A DNA stretch of 64,000 nt from assembly GCA_016786765.1 (NCBI GenBank), contig JAEUUZ010000003.1, forward strand, positions 248,001-312,000. Reading direction: 5' to 3'. Shown here one piece after another: positions 1 to 8,972 of the stretch. The stretch comes from Chitinophagales bacterium (lineage in GTDB: Bacteria > Bacteroidota > Bacteroidia > Chitinophagales > LD1). The position numbers and the translations under genes were made by a program. Every line of letters begins with the position of its first letter. Within the stretch, counting starts at the first letter, position 1. Below the pieces are notes generated by a model. The model searched no databases and was not told where the DNA came from. It saw only the letters and a program-made list of their open reading frames with translations.

Positions 1-1
1 A

Positions 2-742
2 GTTTGTGAGAAAGGTGGGGTAATTTCTATGGAACAGGAAGGCGATGTAAAATGGATGGTTGAAGTTAAAAACACTAGTACACAAGCCATTGCTGCGAAA
101 GCTCAGCCTTTAAACGCAACAAACGCAGTTACACTTTCTAACATTCCTGTTGGAACGTATGATATCGTTTTAACAAGCGGTAATGGTTATGTAGCAACCA
201 AAACGGTTACTATCAATGGAACAAATGCTCTAGTAGCACATTACACTTCTAGTTCAATTGCACCAACAGTTAACCAAACTGTAGCTTTTAACAGCTCGGT
301 TAACCAAGCGGCTACTCTTTCTTGGAACTTTGGTGATGGCTCAACAAGTACGATTGCAAATCCAAACCACATCTACACAACGCCTGGTATTTATACCGTT
401 GTTTTAAAGGCTATAAATAGCGATGGTTGTGAAGCTACTTTTGCTCAAACGATAACTGTTGCTGATGTTACAGGAATTGGAAATGTAAATTCTACAGGAA
501 AAGAAATTTCGATGTATGTAAATAGTGGAAAAAATCTTAATATTACGTTCTCAGGGTACAAATCAGAGGTGGCAAATATTCAAGTGTTTAATATTATTGG
601 TCAGGAAATTATAAACGCTAAACACAATACTGGCACAAAATTTGTCCAAGAGATCAGTCAAGTTGAAGCTGCTTATTTAATTGTAAAAGTTACAATTGCA
701 GGGCAGACGACTACTAAAAAAGTATTAATAACTAAAGAATAA
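2..742 (+). CDS. PKD-domain surface protein with T9SS sorting domain, 5' end missing
   Basis: The reading frame is open to the left edge of the window, so this is the C-terminal part of a larger secreted protein; the first in-frame ATG (base 29) is internal. A PKD-type beta-sandwich is visible around residues 90-155, with the typical SWNFGDGS and HIYTTPGIYTV signatures. The last ~75 residues resemble a type IX secretion C-terminal domain (VFNIIGQEI, then a Lys-rich KKVLITKE end). Proteins of this build are exported across the outer membrane by the T9SS and anchored or released at the surface. The missing N-terminus hides any catalytic domain. The stop is 8 bases before the next gene, so the two are probably co-transcribed. 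Secretion route is fairly sure; function unknown. Confidence 0.85.
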   Translation, partial: VCEKGGVISMEQEGDVKWMVEVKNTSTQAIAAKAQPLNATNAVTLSNIPVGTYDIVLTSGNGYVATKTVTINGTNALVAHYTSSSIAPTVNQTVAFNSSVNQAATLSWNFGDGSTSTIANPNHIYTTPGIYTVVLKAINSDGCEATFAQTITVADVTGIGNVNSTGKEISMYVNSGKNLNITFSGYKSEVANIQVFNIIGQEIINAKHNTGTKFVQEISQVEAAYLIVKVTIAGQTTTKKVLITKE

Positions 743-750
743 TACCAACC

Positions 751-963
751 ATGAAATCATACATGAGAACGAAAGGGTTTTACATCTTAAATCTTGTTTT
801 GGTAGTAGGGCTTATGCTTGTTGCCACTACGGTTATTGCCCAGCCACCGCCACCACCACCACCGCCACCGCCACCACCGGGAGTTCCTGTTGATGGAGGT
901 ATCATAGGGTTACTTGCTCTTGGTATTGGTTATGGTGTAAAGAAAATTTACAGCAGAAATTGA
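751..963 (+). CDS. Small polyproline protein with PID-CTERM-like sorting tail
   Basis: A 70-residue protein: an N-terminal hydrophobic signal segment (about residues 11-30, ending VIAQ), a run of exactly twelve prolines (32-43), then GVPVDGG (44-50), a hydrophobic stretch IIGLLALGIGYG and a basic end (KKIYSRN). The PxDGG-hydrophobic-KK order matches what I know of the PID-CTERM putative sorting signal in Bacteroidota, with Val in place of the usual Ile. If so, almost the whole mature protein is a proline linker between two processing signals. It follows the upstream T9SS gene by 8 bases and precedes a strong terminator, so it is the last gene of that operon. The family assignment is from memory of the motif; the substrate role is inference. 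Confidence 0.75.
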   Translation: MKSYMRTKGFYILNLVLVVGLMLVATTVIAQPPPPPPPPPPPPGVPVDGGIIGLLALGIGYGVKKIYSRN

Positions 964-978
964 TAAGCCGTTTATAGT

Positions 979-1008
979 AAAAGGGGAGTTATTCGACTCC
1001 CCTTTTTT
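979..1008 (+). terminator. Intrinsic terminator after the PID-CTERM gene
   Basis: An 11-bp perfect stem (979-989 with 996-1006), loop of six bases, followed by a T run. The A-tract on the other side lets it also serve the convergent gene. Confidence 0.85.
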
Positions 1009-1102
1009 AGTTTGAGGATAAAGCCTTGCTGTATAATCTCGTTATGTAAAATGAAGTTCGCTTTTTTAAATCAATGTTGAAAGAAGTGGATAGTCAAGAA
1101 TA

Positions 1103-1657
1103 TTAGGGTTTAAAGTCCGGATTTGCAGCTCTACGTTTGTTTTTCAATTTTTCGTAGATGGTAGAAATTGGATTGTAGAATTTAGCCTTTTCCTTATGGT
1201 AATATTTTGCAGGTTCCATGCCCGGAATGTTTACAACTTGTGGAACCCCGTCACCTTTCACAAAGGCTACCTCAAATTCTTGTTTGTTGCGAAACGGGTA
1301 AATGGTAACTTCTTTTAATTTATAAAAGTCTTTTACTAACTCAACCGTAAGAGAGTATCGCATTTCCTCCGGAATGCCGCTGATAGGAATTTCTTTGTAG
1401 ATATACCCAAGCGATGTGAATTTCAACGTATCTGTTGGGTATACATAGATTTGAAAGTCGCCATTTAAGTCTGCTGTAATACCTTTTTTCCGATTAGTTA
1501 TTACAATAGCTGCATTTGGAAGCGAAGATTTTGTTTGTAAATCAACCACTTTGCCCTTCAATAAAATTTTCCCCTCGGTATTTTCGAAATTGAGCTGACT
1601 TTTGGCCGTTAAGCTACAACTGGCAATGGCAATTAAAATGAAATGTTTGCAATTCAC
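1103..1657 (-). CDS. CarboxypepD_reg-like domain protein, exported
   Basis: 184 residues. The start is GTG (bases 1657-1655): no ATG lies near, and this start gives a proper signal peptide (FILIAIASCSLTAKSQ). Residues about 30-105 look like the carboxypeptidase-regulatory-like beta-sandwich seen at the N-terminus of TonB receptors: LKGKVVDLQTKSSLPNAAI, then GDFQIYV and LKFTSLGY. The remaining ~75 residues are basic and lack a recognised domain. Such free-standing proteins are common in Bacteroidota and probably sit in the periplasm or at the outer membrane. It stands alone, convergent with the operon to its left and divergent from the beta-oxidation operon. Specific function unknown. Confidence 0.8.
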   Translation of the reverse strand: MNCKHFILIAIASCSLTAKSQLNFENTEGKILLKGKVVDLQTKSSLPNAAIVITNRKKGITADLNGDFQIYVYPTDTLKFTSLGYIYKEIPISGIPEEMRYSLTVELVKDFYKLKEVTIYPFRNKQEFEVAFVKGDGVPQVVNIPGMEPAKYYHKEKAKFYNPISTIYEKLKNKRRAANPDFKP

Positions 1658-1750
1658 TGGATAAATATAAGGAATAGGCCAACTTAGGTCCTATTCGTTT
1701 GCGCAAATTAACAAGTTTCTTTCGTCTTTCTTCAAACCAAAATTTATTTT

Positions 1751-1766
1751 TACCAAACGTTTGGTA
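1751..1766. promoter_or_regulatory. 16-bp perfect palindromic operator upstream of the beta-oxidation operon
   Basis: TACCAAACGTTTGGTA is its own reverse complement. The identical 16 bases occur at 13552-13567 in front of the second acyl-CoA dehydrogenase gene, and I saw no other copy in the window. The TTTG within it (1760-1763) lies 20 bases upstream of a TAnnTTTG-like element, so the site would cover the -33 box. It is likely a repressor site, perhaps for a TetR-type fatty-acid regulator encoded elsewhere. Confidence 0.8.
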
Positions 1767-1791
1767 GATAAAAAAAATGCCTATACATTCG
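1760..1791 (+). promoter_or_regulatory. Predicted Bacteroidota-type promoter of the beta-oxidation operon
   Basis: TTTG (1760-1763), 20-base spacer, TACATTCG (1784-1791, seven of eight to TAnnTTTG), 36 bases before the ATG at 1828. The same arrangement and spacing recur before the gene at 13631. Confidence 0.5.
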
Positions 1792-1827
1792 TTACCTCAA
1801 AAAATTATAAACCAAAAATTAAGATAA

Positions 1828-4266
1828 ATGGAAGCAGTTCAAGGAAAAAGTGCAGTAAAAGTGATTCCTGCTAAACAACGCAAAATCAAGAACGTAGCCG
1901 TTTTGGGTGCGGGTGTGATGGGGTCGCGTATCGCATTGCATTGTGCCAACGTAGGGTTGAAAGTAACCTTGTTGGATATTGTTACACCGGGTCTATCGGA
2001 GGAAGATGCTAAGAAACCGGCTAAACGCAATCAAAAAGTAAATGACGAGTTAGCTTTTGCATTAAAAAGCAATCCATCGCCAAGCTATGATAAAGACACG
2101 GCTGGTTTAATCAAAACCGGAAACTTTGACGATAACTTATCGTGGGTGAAAGATGCCGATTGGATTATTGAAGTTGTTGTGGAGCGATTAGACATCAAAC
2201 AGCAAGTATTCGAAAAAGTAGAAAAGTTCAGAAGACCCGGAACAATAATTTCTTCTAACACATCTGGTATTCCTATTCACTTGATGGCAGAAGGAAGAAG
2301 CGAAGATTTCAAAGCGCACTTCTGCGGTACGCACTTCTTCAACCCACCGCGTTATTTACGTTTGTTGGAAATTATTCCTACACCGGATACGAATCAAGAA
2401 GTAATTGATTTCTTGATGCACTACGGTGATTTGTATTTAGGTAAGCAAACCGTATTGTGTAAAGATACTCCTGCTTTCATCGCAAACCGTGTTGGGGTAT
2501 TTGGAATTGCTGCTATCATCAAAACTATGCAGGAAATGGATTTGACGGTAGATGAAGTGGATGCATTAACTGGAACATTAATAGGAAAACCAAAATCAGC
2601 AACGTTCAGGACAACTGATGTTGTGGGTTTGGATACCATGATTAAAGTATTGCAAGGTGCATATGATAATTTGCCTAACGATGAGTATCGCGATGTATTG
2701 CAAGTACCGGCTTGGATTTTGAAAATGAACGAAAACAAATGGATTGGCGATAAAGCAGGTCAGGGTTTCGGACGTAAAGAAAAATCAGCAGACGGCAAAA
2801 AAGCGTTCTCTACGTTGAACTGGAAAACATTAGAGTATGAGCCATCTACTCGTCCAAAATCAGCAACTATAGAGATTGGAAAGAATGTAGATGATTTGAA
2901 ACAACGATTAGTAGCTGTGGCTAAATCGAAAGATAAGCATGGCGATTTCTTGCGCAAAGTAAATTACTACATGTGTTCTTATGTGTCGTTGCGTATTCCT
3001 GAAATTGCGGATGAGTTGTACAAAATTGACGATGCGATGCGTGCCGGTTTCCGTTGGGAATTGGGACCTTTCGAGCAGTGGGATATAGTAGGTGTTCAAA
3101 ACATCGTGAACGGCATGAAAGAAGCCGGATTCAAGTTGGGTGCATGGGTTGATGAAATGTTGGCTGCCGGTCATACTTCATTCTACAAAGTAGAAAATGG
3201 CGTTCGTAAATTTTACGATATTCCTTCTAAAGCATACAAAGCTATTCCGGGTCGTGAGTCGTTCATTATTTTATCTGATTTACAATCGTCTACTAAACCG
3301 GTATGGAAAAATGCGGCTTGTAGAATTGACGATATGGGCGATGGCATCTTGAACGTGTCGTGGAACACAAAGATGAACTCTTTAGGAGGAGAAGTTTTGG
3401 AAGCTATCAACAAAGGTATTGATATCGCTGAAGGTGAAGGTTGGAAAGGATTAGTATTAGGACATGAAGGTGAAAATTTCTCTGCCGGTGCGAACTTGGC
3501 TATGATTTTAATGATGGCCATTGAAGAAGATTGGGATGAATTGGATTACGCGATTCGTGCATTCCAATATACCATGACCAGAACTCGTTTCTCTTCTATT
3601 CCAACAGTAGCGGCAATCAAAAACTTAACACTAGGTGGTGGTTGCGAAATGTCGATGCATGTGGATTCAGCGGTAGCTTCTGCTGAAACTTACATTGGAT
3701 TGGTAGAAGTTGGTGTGGGCTTGATTCCTGGAGGAGGAGGTACAAAAGAATTTGCTTTACGTGCTTCTGATGCCTATTTCAACGGAGACCCGCAAATTCC
3801 AACATTGGCTGAAAAATTCACCGCTATCGCTACAGCGAAAGTGGCAACTTCAGCTGCGGAAGCCTTTAAGTTTGGTATCTTAGACAGAAAGAAAGATATT
3901 ATTGTATTGAACTCTGATCGTCATTTAGCGGCTGCAAAAGAAAGAGCCTTAGAGCTTTACAATGCAGGTTACACACAACCGGTAATGCGCGAAGATGTTG
4001 AAGTACTTGGTAAAACAGGTCTTGCAGCCTTGTATGCCGGAGCAGCAGCATTCAAAGTAGGTAATTATGCTTCTGAACACGATGAAAAAATTGCACGGAA
4101 AATCGCTTATGTACTTTGCGGTGGAGATTTATCTACGGCAACAAAAGTAAGTGAGCAATACTTATTGGATTTGGAGCGTGAGGCATTCTTGTCGTTGTGC
4201 GGTGAGAAGAAAACATTGGAAAGAATTCAGTCGATTTTGACGAAAGGAAAACCATTGAGAAACTAA
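1828..4266 (+). CDS. fadN: 3-hydroxyacyl-CoA dehydrogenase / enoyl-CoA hydratase fusion
   Basis: 812 residues. It catalyses the two middle steps of fatty-acid beta-oxidation: hydration of trans-2-enoyl-CoA and NAD-dependent oxidation of 3-hydroxyacyl-CoA. The NAD-binding Rossmann fold comes first (GAGVMG at 27-32), followed by the dehydrogenase C-terminal domains (to about 440), with the crotonase-fold hydratase last (ENFSAGANL near 550 and GGGCEM near 602 for the oxyanion hole and catalytic region). This order is the reverse of E. coli FadB and matches Bacillus FadN. First gene of an operon with thiolase, secreted lipase and acyl-CoA dehydrogenase; gap to the thiolase 38 bases. A palindromic operator lies about 60 bases upstream. 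Enzyme assignment is firm; the symbol follows the domain order and operon. Confidence 0.95.
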   Translation: MEAVQGKSAVKVIPAKQRKIKNVAVLGAGVMGSRIALHCANVGLKVTLLDIVTPGLSEEDAKKPAKRNQKVNDELAFALKSNPSPSYDKDTAGLIKTGNFDDNLSWVKDADWIIEVVVERLDIKQQVFEKVEKFRRPGTIISSNTSGIPIHLMAEGRSEDFKAHFCGTHFFNPPRYLRLLEIIPTPDTNQEVIDFLMHYGDLYLGKQTVLCKDTPAFIANRVGVFGIAAIIKTMQEMDLTVDEVDALTGTLIGKPKSATFRTTDVVGLDTMIKVLQGAYDNLPNDEYRDVLQVPAWILKMNENKWIGDKAGQGFGRKEKSADGKKAFSTLNWKTLEYEPSTRPKSATIEIGKNVDDLKQRLVAVAKSKDKHGDFLRKVNYYMCSYVSLRIPEIADELYKIDDAMRAGFRWELGPFEQWDIVGVQNIVNGMKEAGFKLGAWVDEMLAAGHTSFYKVENGVRKFYDIPSKAYKAIPGRESFIILSDLQSSTKPVWKNAACRIDDMGDGILNVSWNTKMNSLGGEVLEAINKGIDIAEGEGWKGLVLGHEGENFSAGANLAMILMMAIEEDWDELDYAIRAFQYTMTRTRFSSIPTVAAIKNLTLGGGCEMSMHVDSAVASAETYIGLVEVGVGLIPGGGGTKEFALRASDAYFNGDPQIPTLAEKFTAIATAKVATSAAEAFKFGILDRKKDIIVLNSDRHLAAAKERALELYNAGYTQPVMREDVEVLGKTGLAALYAGAAAFKVGNYASEHDEKIARKIAYVLCGGDLSTATKVSEQYLLDLEREAFLSLCGEKKTLERIQSILTKGKPLRN

Positions 4267-4304
4267 TTATCCTATAATAACTAACTATATAAAATCTTAA
4301 TAAA

Positions 4305-5477
4305 ATGCAAGAAGCATATATCATAGCCGGTTCAAGAACCGCCATTGGAAAGTCGAAGAGAGGAGGATTTCGTTTTACAACACCTGTAGATTTAGCTTAT
4401 TACGCTATCACTGATTTGTTGAAAAAAGTACCACAGTTAGATCCAACACGAGTTGATGATTTAATTGTAGGTAACGCTGTGCCTGAAGCAGAGCAAGGGT
4501 TACAGATGGCACGTTGGGTAGCCGTTCGTTCGTTGCCGGTAAGTGTTCCGGGAATGACGGTAAACCGTTATTGCGGTTCTGGTATCGAAACCATTGGTTT
4601 AGCAACAGCCAAAATCCGCGCAGGAATGGCTGATGTAATTATTGCAGGAGGAACAGAGAGTATGAGTTTGGTGCCTACTGTAGGGTATAAAACTGCACCG
4701 AATTTCGAAATTGCAAACACGCATCCGGAGTACTACATTGGTATGGGATTAACAGCAGAGAATGTTGCAGTGAAATACGGTATCACGCGTGAGCAAGCCG
4801 ATTTATTTTCTTTCAACTCGCACCAAAAGGCAATGGCAGCGATTGAAGCAGGCAAATTCAAAAATGATATTGTACCAGTAGAAGTAGAAGAAGTGTACTA
4901 CGAAAACGGCAAAAAGAAATCTAAAAAAACGCTCGTAGCACAAGATGAAGGTCCACGTGCCGACACTACGCTTGAAGGTTTAGCGAAACTTAAGCCTGCA
5001 TTCAAATTAGGCGGACAAGTTACAGCCGGCAACTCTTCACAAACATCAGATGCCGCTGCATTTGTATTGGTGGTGAGCGAGAAAGTCGTAAAAGAATTAG
5101 GCTTACAACCTATAGCTAGAATGGTAACCTTTGCAAGTGCCGGTGTTGATCCTACATTGATGGGTATTGGTCCGGTAGCTGCTATTCCAAAAGCACTAAA
5201 GCAAGCGAGTTTAAATTTAAGCGATATCGAATTGATTGAATTGAATGAAGCGTTTGCTGCACAATCGTTGGCGGTAATTCAAGAAGCCGGATTAAATGCA
5301 GATATTATCAACCCGAATGGAGGAGCTGTTGCATTAGGTCACCCACTAGGTGCCTCCGGAACATACTTATTCCAAAAATTGATTGGTGAAATGCAACGTA
5401 AAAATAATAAATACGGCATGGTGAGTGCTTGTATTGGGGGCGGTCAAGGTATTGCCGGAATTTTTGAGCGTTTATAA
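4305..5477 (+). CDS. fadA: Acetyl-CoA acyltransferase (beta-ketothiolase)
   Basis: 390 residues, the usual thiolase length. It cleaves 3-ketoacyl-CoA with CoA to acetyl-CoA and a shortened acyl-CoA, the last step of each beta-oxidation round. The nucleophilic cysteine is C90 in NRYCGSG; the C-terminal active-site blocks NEAFA, GGAVALGHPLGASG and CIGGGQG are all present. It lies 38 bases behind the dehydrogenase/hydratase gene and 22 bases before a secreted lipase gene, so the two enzymes probably act together as in other fadNA-type pairs. A biosynthetic acetyl-CoA acetyltransferase is the alternative, but the operon favours degradation. Confidence 0.94.
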   Translation: MQEAYIIAGSRTAIGKSKRGGFRFTTPVDLAYYAITDLLKKVPQLDPTRVDDLIVGNAVPEAEQGLQMARWVAVRSLPVSVPGMTVNRYCGSGIETIGLATAKIRAGMADVIIAGGTESMSLVPTVGYKTAPNFEIANTHPEYYIGMGLTAENVAVKYGITREQADLFSFNSHQKAMAAIEAGKFKNDIVPVEVEEVYYENGKKKSKKTLVAQDEGPRADTTLEGLAKLKPAFKLGGQVTAGNSSQTSDAAAFVLVVSEKVVKELGLQPIARMVTFASAGVDPTLMGIGPVAAIPKALKQASLNLSDIELIELNEAFAAQSLAVIQEAGLNADIINPNGGAVALGHPLGASGTYLFQKLIGEMQRKNNKYGMVSACIGGGQGIAGIFERL

Positions 5478-5499
5478 TTTAAATCAGAGAAATTACAAC

Positions 5500-7149
5500 A
5501 TGAAAACTCGCAAAAGTGCTTTAGTATTTTACTTGCTTTTTGCGAGTTTTTTTTGTGCAACAGCACAAACGAGAATTGTGAAAGATTCGTTGTTGTTTTC
5601 TTTGAGTAGAACCCAACTTGATTCGTTTTATAACAAAAACGGAATCCCTCCTTTTTTGTTAGGACTAGATTATGGAGTGAAGGCTTATAAAGTAATTTAT
5701 CGAACGTTGAATTACGACAGCACGCCAACTATTGCGTCAGGACTAATCATGATTCCGGAATCTCCTGAATACTGCAAATTGCCGATATCTTCATACCAAC
5801 ACGGAACATCAGTGCGTAAGAAAGATGTTCCATCGCGTTTATCGGGAAACGAAAAGTTGATTACCATGGCAATGGCATCAGCCGGTATGGTTTCTTGTAT
5901 GCCCGATTACTTAGGCATGGGCGATGGTCCGGGCTATCATCCCTATCAAAATGCAAGAACAGAAGCCTTCAGCGTAATTGATATTATTCGAGCTGCTAAA
6001 GAGTTTTGTGATACAATGAAACTAGGTTATAGCGATCAATTGTTTTTAGTGGGCTATTCGCAAGGCGGACACGCAACCATGGCTGCCCATAAAATGATTC
6101 AAGAGCAATTGTCTTCTGAAATGAAAGTAACTGCATCGGCACCTATGAGTGGAGCCTATGATATGAGTGGAGTGCAGACAGTTCAATTATTGAAAGATAC
6201 GCCATATGCCTCGCCCTACTATTTGCCATATTTGATTTTTGGTAATAATCCTATTTACCATTTCTTTACTAACGCCAACGAAATTCTTCGCTCTCCATAT
6301 GATGTAAATCTTCCTCCATTAATGAATGGTATTGCAAACTCAAATGCCATCAATGCAAAAATGAACGACACGGTGAAGTTGATTTTCAGACAAGAGATGC
6401 TGGATTCATTCCATGCCAACCCAAATCATTTTTTCAAAGTATTCCTACGTGATAATGATGTGTACCAATGGGTGCCTCAGAGTCCTATGCGAATGTATTA
6501 TTGTACGCTAGATGAAAATGTGCCTTATGAAAATACGGTGGTCGCTTATAACTATTTCAAAGCAAATGGAGCAACACAAGTGGATACGGTTAATTCAGGA
6601 GCTTTATATCATACCCCTTGTGCAGAACCATCTTTAATTCGGGCCAAAACATGGTTTGATGAAAAGAAGGATAGAAAAATGGAAATTGCAGAAACGCACC
6701 AAAACGCCTCTGCAGCAAATTCAGCTGATGGAACCCTACATTTAGATATTGCAGGCGGAAGAAAGCCATTTACGGTATCGTGGGATAACAATATGACAGG
6801 AACAGACCTCATGGGTTTGGCTCCCGGCACCTACACTTACAATATAGTTGACTCCAACCTATGTTCTAAAACAGGCACAGTTACCATTTCGTTTACTAAC
6901 GCCATTGCACAATTAACGAAAGAGCAAGTGAGTGTTTATCCTAATCCAACTACAAACACCATTACGATTTTTATCGGTCAAAATTTTGAAGAAGGGAAAT
7001 CGATAACCGTAATTAACACACTAGGGGAGGAAGTAAAAAGATGGACGACCAAGAACAAAGTACAAACAGAAACTGTTTCTGATTTGGCTGCGGGTGTTTA
7101 CACCCTTAAAATTGATAAAGTATTTACACAACAATTCATTAAACAATAA
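5500..7149 (+). CDS. Secreted alpha/beta-hydrolase (secretory-lipase-like) with SprB-like repeat and T9SS domain
   Basis: 549 residues from the ATG at 5500, chosen over an upstream in-frame TTG because it opens a clear signal peptide (LVFYLLFASFFCATAQ). The hydrolase domain (about 25-400) has the nucleophile elbow GYSQG with S187, a likely acid in LDENVPYENT and a likely histidine in ALYHTPC, the pattern of secretory lipases. A short SprB-like repeat follows (about 415-470), then a T9SS sorting domain (VYPNPTTNTI ... GVYTLKI). It sits between thiolase and acyl-CoA dehydrogenase genes, so it probably releases fatty acids outside the cell for the pathway encoded around it. Esterase activity on lipids is inferred, not shown. 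Confidence 0.85.
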   Translation: MKTRKSALVFYLLFASFFCATAQTRIVKDSLLFSLSRTQLDSFYNKNGIPPFLLGLDYGVKAYKVIYRTLNYDSTPTIASGLIMIPESPEYCKLPISSYQHGTSVRKKDVPSRLSGNEKLITMAMASAGMVSCMPDYLGMGDGPGYHPYQNARTEAFSVIDIIRAAKEFCDTMKLGYSDQLFLVGYSQGGHATMAAHKMIQEQLSSEMKVTASAPMSGAYDMSGVQTVQLLKDTPYASPYYLPYLIFGNNPIYHFFTNANEILRSPYDVNLPPLMNGIANSNAINAKMNDTVKLIFRQEMLDSFHANPNHFFKVFLRDNDVYQWVPQSPMRMYYCTLDENVPYENTVVAYNYFKANGATQVDTVNSGALYHTPCAEPSLIRAKTWFDEKKDRKMEIAETHQNASAANSADGTLHLDIAGGRKPFTVSWDNNMTGTDLMGLAPGTYTYNIVDSNLCSKTGTVTISFTNAIAQLTKEQVSVYPNPTTNTITIFIGQNFEEGKSITVINTLGEEVKRWTTKNKVQTETVSDLAAGVYTLKIDKVFTQQFIKQ

Positions 7150-7162
7150 AACGAAACACAAC

Positions 7163-8956
7163 ATGTCAACTACTGAAACAAAAGCAGTTTTAAAGGGTGG
7201 CGAATTCTTGATCAAAGAATCGGATTCAGCAACAATTTTCACCCCGGAACAATTAAGCGAAGAGCAACGAATGTTTGCTCAAACCACGGCCGATTTTATC
7301 AATACCCGTGTATTGCCTAATCTTCAAAAAATCGACAAACAAGAGCCGGGTCTTTCGGTGAAATTGTTGGAAGAAACAGCCGAATTGGGCTTATTAGGGG
7401 CATCAGTACCTGAAGAGTTTGGTGGAATGGGGGTTGATGTGGCAACGGATACAGCCATCAACGAAGAAATTGGTAAAGGACATTCGTTTGCAGCATCTTA
7501 TGCAGCACATACCGGTATTGGAACATTACCAATTTTGTATTTCGGAACAGAGGAGCAAAAACAAAAATACTTACCGGGTTTAGTAAACGGTACGTTGAAA
7601 GCGGCATACTGTTTAACAGAGCCAGGTTCAGGAAGTGATGCCTTAGGTGCAAAATCTAAAGCTGTGCTTTCAGAAGATGGAAAATATTATGTGTTGAACG
7701 GACAAAAAATGTGGATCACCAATGGTGGTTTTGCTGATATTTTCACTGTGTTCGCGAAAATCGATGGCGATAAATTTACAGGCTTTATTGTAGATGCAAA
7801 AAGCGAAGGACTTTCATTGGGAAGTGAAGAAGATAAATTAGGTATCAAAGGATCTTCTACCCGTCAGGTGTTTTTCAACGATGTGAAAGTACCAGTTGAA
7901 AATGTGTTGGGCGAAATTGGCAAAGGCCACAAAATTGCTTTTAACGTGTTGAATATTGGTCGTTACAAATTGTGCGTTTTAGCATTAGGCGGAATTAAAG
8001 CGGCAGCAACTACTGCAGTAAAATATGCCAATGAGCGTATTCAGTTTAACGTGCCTATTTCATCGTTTGGCGCTATTAAACACAAGTTGGCTGAAATGGC
8101 GGTTAAAGCCTATGCTTGCGAATCTGCCACCTACAGAACGGCAGGTTTGATTGACGAAAAAATTGCAGAATTGGTAGCCGGAGGAATGGATAAAGTGCAA
8201 GCTAAACTTGTAGCTGCTGAAGAGTACTCTATTGAATGTGCTATTTTGAAAGTATTTGGTTCTGAAGTGTTGGATTTTGTGGTAGATGAAACCGTACAAG
8301 TGTTTGGAGGAACCGGTTTTAGCGAAGAATATCCTGCAGCTCGCGCTTACCGTGATGCACGTATCAACAGAATTTTCGAAGGAACGAATGAAATTAACCG
8401 TTTGTTATCTGTTGGTCAGTTGGTGAAAAAAGCATTGAAAGGCGAAATGGATTTATTTACTCCGGCTATGGCTGTTCAGAAAGAATTGATGAGTGTGCCT
8501 GATTTCAGTGCACCGAATACAGATGATTTCTTTGGTGCGGAGAAAAAGGCCTTGACCAATGTGAAGAAAGCGATTTTGATGACTGCTGGTGCAGCAGTTC
8601 AGAAATTCATGCAGGGCTTAGAGAAAGAGCAAGAAATTATCATGAATGCTGCAGATATGTTGATTGAATTGTTTGTTTGCGAATCGGTGTTGTTGCGTAC
8701 CGAAAGAGCTATTGCCGTTAAAGGCGAAGAAGCTTGCGCGTTGCAAATTGATATGACAAGAACATATATTTCAGATGCATTAGAGCGCATTAATTTGAGC
8801 GGAAAGCATGCGATTACAGCCTTTAACGAAGGCGATGTGTTGCGTGTGATGTTGATGGGCTTGAAACGTTTCACGAAGTATGAAGCATACAATACTGTAG
8901 CCGCAAGAAGAAGAATTGCCGATAAAATGATTGAAGAAAACGGATATTGTTTCTAA
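7163..8956 (+). CDS. fadE: Acyl-CoA dehydrogenase, long form (operon copy)
   Basis: 597 residues from the ATG at 7163; the upstream in-frame TTG would run into the lipase gene. FAD-dependent first step of beta-oxidation. N-terminal helical domain, middle beta-domain (YCLTEPGSGSDA, MWITNGGFAD), C-terminal helical domain with RIFEGTNEINR, whose Glu fits the catalytic base, and an extra ~150-residue C-terminal extension as in very-long-chain enzymes. It is the last gene of the operon, 13 bases after the lipase. It is closely related along its whole length to the gene at 13631, including the first ~20 residues (ETK..L.GGEFLIK), so the two are paralogues, possibly of different chain-length preference. 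Confidence 0.94.
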   Translation: MSTTETKAVLKGGEFLIKESDSATIFTPEQLSEEQRMFAQTTADFINTRVLPNLQKIDKQEPGLSVKLLEETAELGLLGASVPEEFGGMGVDVATDTAINEEIGKGHSFAASYAAHTGIGTLPILYFGTEEQKQKYLPGLVNGTLKAAYCLTEPGSGSDALGAKSKAVLSEDGKYYVLNGQKMWITNGGFADIFTVFAKIDGDKFTGFIVDAKSEGLSLGSEEDKLGIKGSSTRQVFFNDVKVPVENVLGEIGKGHKIAFNVLNIGRYKLCVLALGGIKAAATTAVKYANERIQFNVPISSFGAIKHKLAEMAVKAYACESATYRTAGLIDEKIAELVAGGMDKVQAKLVAAEEYSIECAILKVFGSEVLDFVVDETVQVFGGTGFSEEYPAARAYRDARINRIFEGTNEINRLLSVGQLVKKALKGEMDLFTPAMAVQKELMSVPDFSAPNTDDFFGAEKKALTNVKKAILMTAGAAVQKFMQGLEKEQEIIMNAADMLIELFVCESVLLRTERAIAVKGEEACALQIDMTRTYISDALERINLSGKHAITAFNEGDVLRVMLMGLKRFTKYEAYNTVAARRRIADKMIEENGYCF

Positions 8957-8972
8957 TCAAAATCATATTACA

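Noticed and set aside
840-885. CCA/CCG triplet run as a simple-sequence repeat of no coding value
   Set aside because: It is in frame as twelve prolines between a signal peptide and a sorting tail; more likely a real linker, though slippage could vary its length.
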